From Clostridia bacterium (lineage in GTDB: Bacteria > Bacillota > Clostridia > Oscillospirales > CAG-272), in the NCBI GenBank assembly GCA_017937845.1, contig JAGBCV010000056.1:1-44622 (forward strand): 44,622 nucleotides of DNA. Reading direction: 5' to 3'. Shown piece by piece: positions 34,266 to 39,948 of this stretch. Each line of letters opens with the position of its first letter. Within the stretch, counting starts at the first letter, position 1. The translations under genes and the position numbers were made by a program. The notes under the pieces are model-generated. The model saw only the letters and a program-made list of their open reading frames with translations, was not told the origin of the DNA and searched no databases.

Positions 34266-34624
34266 AAATAAATTAACCCTTTCTTTCAAATTTTTTTGAG
34301 TATAATATAAAAACAAAGAATCTCGAAGGACATAAAAAGGGTACGGGAAAAAACACGGCGCAAATGCTCCGCTTCGTCCTATTCAGAATATGGAATTATA
34401 ACCGTATTCGCTTTTTCCCTTCCTATGCCGAATCGAGCAATAATCTGAGTTCAATATGTATCGCGCAGACATAAGACACGACCACCGTCCCACATCCGCA
34501 CGAAAGATATGATTCCCATATACAGCCGAAAAACCGCGATCTCCTTTGCGTTCTTCGGATGCTATCTATATTGTGTTCAAATTATTTACGTTCAAAACGA
34601 CGAAAGCGAATCTTTCATCTCTAA
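34266..34624 (-). promoter_or_regulatory. Long 5' leader of the RNase J mRNA
   Basis: About 360 bases lie between the predicted transcription start and the RNase J ATG, with no convincing reading frame. Local hairpins are short. An internal AAAGGAG without a well-placed start codon and a TATACT near 34310 (possible second promoter) are the only landmarks. It could be an autoregulatory leader. Confidence 0.4.
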
Positions 34625-34629
34625 CTTAT

Positions 34630-34658
34630 AGTATACACCTTTTTTTGTTTTTTAGCAA
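34630..34658 (-). promoter_or_regulatory. Promoter of the RNase J gene
   Basis: Minus-strand TTGCTA, 17-base spacer, TATACT. Confidence 0.55.
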
Positions 34659-34695
34659 TAGGTTTTCCCACTTTTCTTTACCGCTTTTTCTTTCC

Positions 34696-34765
34696 GCTTT
34701 TTCTTACCAAAGAAAAAGCTTCAAAAAGAAAACAAAAGCTCTTTTCTTGCCGTCAAGAAAAGAGC
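34696..34765. repeat. Two perfect hairpins of the same family as the 29042 element
   Basis: GCTTTTTCTT-4-AAGAAAAAGC (34696-34719) and GCTCTTTTCTTG-4-CAAGAAAAGAGC (34738-34765). The second shares the TTTTCTTG/CAAGAAAA stem with 29464-29494. No gene is present. Confidence 0.6.
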
Positions 34766-34857
34766 GCAAAAGAACCGCAAGCGCATCGCGCTTGACCGAA
34801 AATATTGATTTTTATCGAAATAGAACCTTTCCCCTAAAAGTTAACATTTTATAAGGC

Positions 34858-34873
34858 TCCCTCTGGGAGGGAG
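34858..34873. repeat. Short CTCCCT hairpin repeat
   Basis: GGCTCCCTC and GGAGGGAG form a hairpin related to the first stem of the 39698 element. It lies just left of the tandem toxin array. Confidence 0.5.
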
Positions 34874-34912
34874 AGTGCATAACACTTTGTCAATCATTTC
34901 TCAAAAAAGCAC

Positions 34913-34940
34913 TTGAATTTTCACATTTTTATGCTATAAT
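34913..34940 (+). promoter_or_regulatory. Sense promoter, toxin copy 1
   Basis: TTGAAT, 16-base spacer, TATAAT with an extended -10 (TGC before the box). The start is about 34947, giving a 5' leader of about 100 bases. Confidence 0.7.
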
Positions 34941-34946
34941 GATATC

Positions 34947-35045
34947 GTCGCCTTGCGCGGCATTGGCTACCACATACGGTAGGCGGTTGCCCTCTTTACG
35001 GAGGGTTCTTTTTCCCTCCGATCTCACGAAAGGAGGGCGATGCGT
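34947..35045 (+). promoter_or_regulatory. Structured toxin mRNA leader, copy 1
   Basis: GGAGGG (35000-35005) and the ribosome binding site GGAGGG (35032-35037) compete for CCCTCC (35014-35019), so the site can be open or hidden. GGCTACC (34965-34971) and CGGTTGCCCTC (34984-34994) are complementary to the mRNA 3' region at 35203-35209 and 35185-35196. Confidence 0.55.
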
Positions 35046-35138
35046 ATGGATTACATAACCCTGTCAGAACTGCTCCAATACACCTTGGTGCTTATTGGCT
35101 TGGCTCAGCTAATTCTTTCGTACATAAAAAAGAAATAA
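35046..35138 (+). CDS. Small hydrophobic peptide, candidate type I toxin, copy 1
   Basis: A 30-residue peptide: MDYITLSELLQ, one membrane helix (about residues 11-25, YTLVLIGLAQLILSY) and a basic tail IKKK. This shape matches holin-like/TxpA/Fst-type toxins, which insert in the membrane when their antisense RNA is lost. AAAGGAGG lies nine bases before the ATG at 35046; an ATG at 35040 would add two residues but is too close. The antisense transcript at 35122-35214 overlaps the 3' end of its mRNA and a shared hairpin ends both RNAs. Copy 2 encodes exactly the same peptide. Toxicity is inferred from architecture, not shown. Confidence 0.75.
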   Translation: MDYITLSELLQYTLVLIGLAQLILSYIKKK

Positions 35139-35214
35139 CCGCCCCAGTTCCCCAACTAAGCGGTTAATTTCTTAAACGTTTTTCGAGGGCTAACCGTCTG
35201 CCGGTAGCCTTTCT
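35122..35214 (-). ncRNA. Predicted antisense antitoxin RNA, copy 1
   Basis: It starts about seven bases after the consensus promoter at 35221-35249 and runs leftward. It begins with a hairpin from GGCTACCG/CGGTTAGCC and ends at the shared terminator stem TAACCGC/GCGGTTA followed by T-rich TTTCTTTTTT. About 93 nt, overlapping the last codons and 3' region of toxin copy 1. Confidence 0.7.
35136..35166. terminator. Bidirectional terminator shared by toxin mRNA 1 and its antisense RNA
   Basis: TAACCGC and GCGGTTA enclose an inner AGTT/AACT stem. T-rich tracts follow on both strands. Confidence 0.7.
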
Positions 35215-35220
35215 ATGTTT

Positions 35221-35249
35221 ATTATAGCAGTTTCATGGCACTTTGTCAA
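35221..35249 (-). promoter_or_regulatory. Antisense promoter, copy 1
   Basis: Minus-strand TTGACA, 17-base spacer, TATAAT: a perfect consensus sigma-A promoter, stronger than the sense promoter. Confidence 0.85.
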
Positions 35250-35268
35250 TCATTTCTCAAAAAAGTAC

Positions 35269-35296
35269 TTGAACTTTCACATTTTTATGCTATACT
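35269..35296 (+). promoter_or_regulatory. Sense promoter, toxin copy 2
   Basis: TTGAAC, 16-base spacer, TATACT with TGC extension. The -10 is one base weaker than in copy 1. Confidence 0.65.
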
Positions 35297-35401
35297 GATA
35301 TCGTCGCCTTGTGCGGCATTGGCTACCACATACGGTAGGCGGTTGCCCTCTTTACGGAAGGTTCTTTTTCCCTCCGATCTCACGAAAGGAGGGCGATGCG
35401 T

Positions 35402-35494
35402 ATGGATTACATAACCCTGTCAGAACTGCTCCAATACACCTTGGTGCTGATTGGCTTGGCTCAGCTAATTCTTTCGTATATAAAAAAGAAATAA
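35402..35494 (+). CDS. Small hydrophobic peptide, candidate type I toxin, copy 2
   Basis: Same 30-residue peptide as copy 1 (35046), encoded with synonymous changes only (CTT to CTG, TAC to TAT). The ribosome binding site AAAGGAGG is identical. In the leader GGAAGG replaces GGAGGG, which weakens the stem that would keep the ribosome binding site free, so this copy may be translated less. It has its own terminator stem (AACCGC 35493-35498 with GCGGTT 35517-35522) and its own antisense RNA. Both copies appear intact. Confidence 0.75.
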   Translation: MDYITLSELLQYTLVLIGLAQLILSYIKKK

Positions 35495-35574
35495 CCGCCC
35501 CATCCTGACAAAATGAGCGGTTAATTCTTTTAACCTATTTTGTTGAGGGCTAACCGTCTGCCGGTAGCCTTTCT
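35480..35574 (-). ncRNA. Predicted antisense antitoxin RNA, copy 2
   Basis: Organised as in copy 1, about 95 nt, with the same 5' hairpin but a different middle and terminator loop. It would pair fully only with toxin mRNA 2. Confidence 0.7.
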
Positions 35575-35580
35575 ATATTT

Positions 35581-35609
35581 ATTATAGCAGTTTCATAACA
35601 GTTTGTCAA
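35581..35609 (-). promoter_or_regulatory. Antisense promoter, copy 2
   Basis: Minus-strand TTGACA, 17-base spacer, TATAAT, identical to copy 1 in both boxes and spacing. Confidence 0.85.
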
Positions 35610-35650
35610 TCGTTTATCAAAAAACGGTTGGCATTTTTATGTTCTAAGAA
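35599..35650 (+). repeat. Decayed start of a third repeat unit
   Basis: TTTGTCAATCGTTTATCAAAAAA and GCATTTTTATG resemble the first 60 bases of units 1 and 2, but the -35 and -10 of the sense promoter are lost. It still supplies the -35 of antisense promoter 2. Confidence 0.6.
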
Positions 35651-35657
35651 ATTCTAA

Positions 35658-35682
35658 GCGGCGAGTCGCCGCTTTTTATTTT
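35658..35682 (+). terminator. Terminator right of the toxin array
   Basis: GCGGCG-AGT-CGCCGC followed by TTTTTATTTT; a strong rho-independent terminator insulating the small membrane protein gene downstream. Confidence 0.85.
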
Positions 35683-35764
35683 GCCCTCGATACGGAATAT
35701 AACCTTCGCAAGCTGGCAAAAATACAAAAAGTGAAGAATACCCATGAAAGGAATTTTTTGAAAT

Positions 35765-36025
35765 ATGCTATTAAAAGGATGCAAAAAGAATCTGATCGTT
35801 GTCAAAAGCATCGGCAGTGATTATATTGAAGAAGCGTATCTCATTTTGAAGCCCGAGTTACCCGCAGGCGTTGCCAAGGAAGACATTGTCAAGGAAGCCA
35901 ACCGTCTTGTCCATGAATATGAAACGGGAAAGAAGAAAAAGCGCCGTCCTTTTTCGCTTGCGAGCTTTTTGATCGGTGCATTCCTGACAGGAGCGATCGC
36001 CTTGATCCTATATCTGATATTTTGA
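35765..36025 (+). CDS. Small membrane protein upstream of spoIIE, function unknown
   Basis: An 86-residue protein. The soluble N-terminal part (about 1-50) reads LKGCKKNLIVVKSIGSDYIEEAYLILKPELP and then a helix. A basic stretch GKKKKRRPFS precedes one C-terminal transmembrane helix (LIGAFLTGAIALILYLIF), so it is tail-anchored with the bulk inside the cell. I do not recognise a named family. The start is the ATG at 35765, with AAAGGA about 12 bases upstream. It lies between the toxin array and spoIIE on the same strand, 170 bases before spoIIE. A sporulation link is possible by position but not shown. Confidence 0.65.
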   Translation: MLLKGCKKNLIVVKSIGSDYIEEAYLILKPELPAGVAKEDIVKEANRLVHEYETGKKKKRRPFSLASFLIGAFLTGAIALILYLIF

Positions 36026-36102
36026 AAATATCCTCCTTTTTCCCCAAAAAACAGGTCATAGCATCTGCAAAACAGAAAAGAATCCCGAAAGCGACACGGA
36101 GC

Positions 36103-36157
36103 CTCGACAGTTTTTTCAGCCTTTATGTTGTATGCTAAAAACGGGCATTTGTATGCT
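36103..36157 (+). promoter_or_regulatory. Possible Spo0A-controlled promoter of spoIIE
   Basis: TGTCGAG on the minus strand (36103-36109) is one base from the 0A-box core TGTCGAA. TTGTAT (36128-36133), 18-base spacer, TATGCT (36152-36157) follows, 38 bases before the start. In Bacillus spoIIE is Spo0A-activated; here this is inferred from two imperfect motifs. Confidence 0.4.
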
Positions 36158-36194
36158 ATCAAATATCCCATTTTATGGGGAAAGGATGAAGAAA

Positions 36195-38585
36195 ATGACA
36201 GAAGAAAAAACAAAAGAACGAGTTGGAACAGACAAGGCGGTGCTTCACGAGCAATCGTCCATGATACCGCATGAAATGCAAGCTGAGGATTGGCTGTATC
36301 ACTTTCGGAAATGGTATGAGCTCCTTTTGGTCGCGTTTGCGGGCTTCTTTTTCGGCGGAACGTCGCTCCCGCTTGCGGTATATCCGCTCGGCTGTGCGCT
36401 CGTTGCCGCCCTGCCCAAACATTCGCTCATCGCGCTTTTGGGCATATGGCTCAGATGCTTTTATGAGCTGGCAAAGGGTGAAAATATCACGATGTACGGT
36501 GCTTGCGCCACAGCCATTTTGATATGCCGCGTGGTTTTGTGTATGCTGCTATACGGCAAGGATATCTTCAAACGGGTCCACCGATTGCATGATACGGTAT
36601 TTATGCGTGTTCTGCTTTGTGTGGCGCTGATGCTTACGTTTTCCTTAGTGGATATCCTGCGCGAGGGCATAACGCTTTCCTTGGCGCTCGGCATGATGCT
36701 CTCCGCGATTGCCGCGGCGGCATTTTCCTTTTTGTATTGCTTCTTTTTTGAAGAAGAGCATAAAGGCTCTCCCGCCTTTGAAGCGGGACTTGGCGCGGTC
36801 GCATTTTCGGCGGCACTTGCCTTTGCGCCGTTTGCCATCGGAGAATTTTCTCTCGGCATTACGGCAGCCTTTGCCATCACGCTTTACGTTGGCTATCTCG
36901 GCTCTCCGACGAGAAGTTCCGCGGTTGGACTTCTTTGCGGACTTGCGCTCGGCGGATATTTCGCGCCCGTATTGGCGCTGGCAGGGCTCATTGCGGGTAT
37001 TTTTTCCGAGGTTCACGCGATTTTATCGGGAGTAGCGGCGGTACTCGTTTCCGTTTGCGGAACGCTTTATTTCGGCGGTGCAAATGGCGTTCTCACGATG
37101 CTCCCCGAAGTGCTTTTTTCCGCTTTTATGATGACGATTTTGGTCTGTCTTGGACTTTTGCAGACCGAACACACGAAAAAAGAGGAAAATCAAGAGGACG
37201 CCGCCATCGGTGAGATGCTGACGCGCCGCCGCGACGCAGAAAGAGAACGGCGCATGAACAGCATCTCCAACTCCATGAATGCGCTTTCGGGTGTGATCCG
37301 CGGATTTTCGGAGAAATTTCGCCGTCCCGAGCCGAAAAAGCTGACGGAAAAATGCAAGGCGATATGGGAAACGCATTGCAAAAACTGTCCCAACGAATGT
37401 ACCTGCCGCGGGCTTTCCGAATTGGAAACAGAACGTATTTCCAACAAATTGGCATCGCGGCTGATGTCAACAGGAAAGATCGACCGCGAAAGGCTCTATG
37501 AGATCACAAAGATTCGCTGTCCCGATCTGGATACCATCGCGGCGCAGATCAGCGCCCTTTCCGCGCACATGCTGGAGGAAGCCATTCGCGAGGATAAAAC
37601 GCGCGTTTTTGCGATGGATTATGAAGCGATGGCACAGATGTTTGCCGATGCCGCCGCAGAGGGCGATATGAGGCTGACGGTGGATAAAATTCTTTCGGAC
37701 AGGCTTCGCCGTGCGCTTGCCAAGGCAGGCTTTCATGCGGAAAACGTCGTCGTTTGCGGCGACCGCAAAAAATTCATCATTGCTACGGGAGAAGGTGTGA
37801 CCCATTCCTCCCTTTCGCCGTCGGATATTCACGCCATTTGCGAGGAAGCTTGCGGTGTCCGATTCAGCGCGCCTGCATTCATGCTCGAAAAAGGAAACAG
37901 CGCCTTGACGCTGGAAAGCGTTCCGCTTTTCTCTGTGGAAACGGCAAGCCGACAGCTTGCCAAAAAGGGGGAGAATGTTTGTGGAGATAGCATTTCCTCC
38001 GTACAAAATTATGACGGATATTATTATACCTTTCTTTGTGACGGCATGGGAAGCGGTGAGGATGCGGCGCTGACCTCTCATCTTTGCAGTATTTTCCTTG
38101 AAAAAATGCTTTCCTGCGGCAATAAAAAGGCAATCACGCTGGAAATGCTCAATCATTTTCTCACCTCCCGCACGACGGAATGCTTTGCTACGGTCGATCT
38201 TGTGGAAATCGACCTTGTTCTCGGCGTAGCATCGTTTCTCAAAAGCGGAGCTGTGCCGTCCTATGTCGTCCGCAACCGTCATTTATATAAGATCGCTTCG
38301 GGGACGTTTCCCATCGGCATTTTGCCCGAGGTATCCGTTGAGGTGACGGAATTTGAGCTTTGCGACGGTGACGTGATCTTGATCTGTTCGGACGGTGTTT
38401 CCTCCGATATTGAAACGCAGGAAAACGAAAATCCGCAATGGTTCGTGGATTTTATTTCCCGCGAATGGACAGATGACCTCGATGCCATGGCGGAAAAGAT
38501 CATTCATGCGGCAAGCTCCGCCGGTGAAAAAGCAGACGATATGACGGTAGAGCTGATTCGTGTGCATAAACATATAGAGGACTGA
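36195..38585 (+). CDS. spoIIE: Stage II sporulation protein E
   Basis: A 796-residue membrane phosphatase that dephosphorylates SpoIIAA to switch on sigma-F in the forespore and takes part in the polar septum. The N-terminal 300 residues hold about ten transmembrane helices. A central cytoplasmic region follows, with a Cys-rich segment (CKNCPNECTCRG, near 397-408). The C-terminal PP2C domain starts with NVCGDSIS. Its metal-binding motif DGMGSG is at 616-621, followed by SGAVPSYVVRN, FPIGIL and ICSDGVSSD. I start at the ATG at 36195, nine bases after AAAGG; the ATG at 36186 overlaps that site. Sequence and length fit SpoIIE, confirming sporulation capacity together with gpr. Confidence 0.94.
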   Translation: MTEEKTKERVGTDKAVLHEQSSMIPHEMQAEDWLYHFRKWYELLLVAFAGFFFGGTSLPLAVYPLGCALVAALPKHSLIALLGIWLRCFYELAKGENITMYGACATAILICRVVLCMLLYGKDIFKRVHRLHDTVFMRVLLCVALMLTFSLVDILREGITLSLALGMMLSAIAAAAFSFLYCFFFEEEHKGSPAFEAGLGAVAFSAALAFAPFAIGEFSLGITAAFAITLYVGYLGSPTRSSAVGLLCGLALGGYFAPVLALAGLIAGIFSEVHAILSGVAAVLVSVCGTLYFGGANGVLTMLPEVLFSAFMMTILVCLGLLQTEHTKKEENQEDAAIGEMLTRRRDAERERRMNSISNSMNALSGVIRGFSEKFRRPEPKKLTEKCKAIWETHCKNCPNECTCRGLSELETERISNKLASRLMSTGKIDRERLYEITKIRCPDLDTIAAQISALSAHMLEEAIREDKTRVFAMDYEAMAQMFADAAAEGDMRLTVDKILSDRLRRALAKAGFHAENVVVCGDRKKFIIATGEGVTHSSLSPSDIHAICEEACGVRFSAPAFMLEKGNSALTLESVPLFSVETASRQLAKKGENVCGDSISSVQNYDGYYYTFLCDGMGSGEDAALTSHLCSIFLEKMLSCGNKKAITLEMLNHFLTSRTTECFATVDLVEIDLVLGVASFLKSGAVPSYVVRNRHLYKIASGTFPIGILPEVSVEVTEFELCDGDVILICSDGVSSDIETQENENPQWFVDFISREWTDDLDAMAEKIIHAASSAGEKADDMTVELIRVHKHIED

Positions 38586-38677
38586 AAATTTTTATCAAGC
38601 TCGGTGAGAAAACGGCGCGAAAATTTCGACAAAAGAAACAGAAAGGCTGATTTTTGACCGAGGAAGGAGTGACTTTT

Positions 38678-39580
38678 ATGTTCAAGCATCAAAAATTTTA
38701 TACCGTGACCGCGCTTTTTCTGACCCTTGGTATTCTTTTTTCCGCCTGTGGCAATCTGCAAAAGCCTGAAGAACGCGACGAAACGACGACCACCCCCGTC
38801 GTTCTGACGACCACGGAAACGCCCGTCATTTATGAAACGGTCGGTCTTTTTCCACCCGATTCTTCGGGTATCGACGCAAGCCTTTGTGTCACGATGCGTC
38901 AGTATCATTGGAGCGGATACGGCATCAGCACAAAATCCATTCAAGATAAGGGATACGCCTTGACGCTTTCCCAACTGTTACAAAACGCACCCAAAACGGG
39001 AGAGCTCATACCTGCACTTTCCGACGAAGAACAGTGGGTAACGGAAAACAGCGGGCATCTTCCCGCAAAGCCCGGGACGCTTTGGATCGATACGCAAAAC
39101 GGATTTTTTCGCTTGACCGATGATTATAGCTCTCTTTGCCGTGTGGAAACGCATCTCGGAGAGGGTATCGCGCTGGAAATGAGCGAGGAACTGCGTACGC
39201 TTTTGCTGAATTTATGGTCGTATTATCCATATGATTATGATAGCGGTACGTATCAGGACGGCAAGCTTTTCATCACACATCGCTTTCCTGCAAGCTCTGC
39301 CGTCGATATCCTCGTGAAAGATATACACATTTCCCGCAAGGAGGGTGAAAAAAGCACCATCACCATCGAAGTATATTCCCCCACACAACAAGAAATCTCC
39401 GTTTTGCTGGATTGTCGGCAAAGCGATGACAATTTGGGACTCGGCGACCGAAAAAACGTTTCCTTGAACGCAAACGAAAGCAGAACGCTGACCCTTTCCT
39501 TTATCGGTTGGACGAGCGTTGGCTATGAGGTGGTCCTAACGGCGGATAACACCCGCATCGGACTTTGGATCATGCCGTAA
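38678..39580 (+). CDS. Secreted lipoprotein, function unknown
   Basis: A 300-residue lipoprotein. The signal peptide FYTVTALFLTLGILF ends in Phe-Ser-Ala-Cys with Cys24 as the modified residue. A Thr-rich linker (DETTTTPVVLTTTETP) follows. The rest is beta-rich, with aromatic strands (LFITHRF, STITIEVYSPTQQEISVLLDC) ending in an Ig-like fold (KNVSLNANESRTLTLSF). I do not recognise a family. The start is the ATG at 38678, after AAGGAG. It follows spoIIE by 92 bases on the same strand and could be read from the same transcript. No sporulation-specific feature is visible in it. Confidence 0.75.
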   Translation: MFKHQKFYTVTALFLTLGILFSACGNLQKPEERDETTTTPVVLTTTETPVIYETVGLFPPDSSGIDASLCVTMRQYHWSGYGISTKSIQDKGYALTLSQLLQNAPKTGELIPALSDEEQWVTENSGHLPAKPGTLWIDTQNGFFRLTDDYSSLCRVETHLGEGIALEMSEELRTLLLNLWSYYPYDYDSGTYQDGKLFITHRFPASSAVDILVKDIHISRKEGEKSTITIEVYSPTQQEISVLLDCRQSDDNLGLGDRKNVSLNANESRTLTLSFIGWTSVGYEVVLTADNTRIGLWIMP

Positions 39581-39616
39581 TATCGAATTTGACCGATAAT
39601 AAACGGAATGATTTTC

Positions 39617-39638
39617 GGCGGGATGCTCACATCCCGCC
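39617..39638. repeat. GGCGGGATG hairpin, second copy
   Basis: GGCGGGATG-4-CATCCCGCC, the same 9-bp stem as 32546-32567 with a different loop. It lies about 35 bases after the lipoprotein stop and may end that transcript. Confidence 0.6.
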
Positions 39639-39697
39639 CCGGACTCTCGAAAAACCTATATAGAAAAGTGGGAAATAAAAAGTTGCACAAACGGAAA

Positions 39698-39842
39698 GGC
39701 TCCCTCTGAGAGGGAGCTGGATTTTGCGAAGCAAAAGACTGAGGGAGAGTGTGTAAATAGCAAGTTTGATCAAGATTTGAAGTGCCGCAGGCTCCTTCCG
39801 TCACGCTTTGCGTGCCACCTTCCTCTCGGAGGAAGGCTTACT
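39698..39842. repeat. Composite hairpin repeat between the lipoprotein and oppA-like genes
   Basis: Left part: GCTCCCTC/GAGGGAGC, then TTTTGCGAAGCAAAA within a 22-nt core shared with 27209-27230. Right part (39787-39842): GTCACGCTTTGCGTG and CCTTCCT/AGGAAGG. It fills most of the 368-base gap; no gene is seen. Confidence 0.65.
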
Positions 39843-39907
39843 AAAATCCGCTTTTCGTGCAAAATACCGAAGCCTAAATTTGAAACCAACTTTATCGACG
39901 TACAAAA

Positions 39908-39937
39908 AGCCTCCCGACAAGGTCGGGAGGCTCGTTT
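39908..39937 (-). terminator. Terminator of the peptide-binding lipoprotein gene
   Basis: AGCCTCCCGAC-3-GTCGGGAGGCT: a perfect 11-bp stem, followed on the minus strand by TTTTTG and on the plus strand by CGTTTTT. Usable in both directions. Confidence 0.85.
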
Positions 39938-39948
39938 TTGCATGATGA

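Larger units (their letters stand above)
34883..35238 (+). repeat. Tandem repeat unit 1 (356 nt) carrying a type I toxin-antitoxin-like locus
   Basis: Begins CACTTTGTCAATC and is repeated directly with a period of exactly 356 bases. The unit contains a sense promoter, leader, 30-codon gene and bidirectional terminator; its antisense promoter spans the junction with unit 2. Confidence 0.9.
35239..35598 (+). repeat. Tandem repeat unit 2 carrying the second toxin-antitoxin-like locus
   Basis: Direct copy of unit 1. The leader differs at few positions and the coding region by two synonymous changes. The 40-odd bases after the stop codon differ strongly. Confidence 0.9.

Noticed and set aside
34546..34854. 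A 102-codon open frame of mostly Phe/Ser/Leu
   Set aside because: It spans the RNase J promoter on the other strand and two perfect hairpins; no ribosome binding site or domain.
35311..35508. A 65-codon frame overlapping toxin copy 2
   Set aside because: It starts inside the leader hairpin without a ribosome binding site. The duplicated 30-codon frame is preserved by synonymous changes, whereas this frame is not.
34883..35650. CRISPR array
   Set aside because: There are two long units carrying a gene and promoters, not short repeats with unique spacers, and no cas genes are present.
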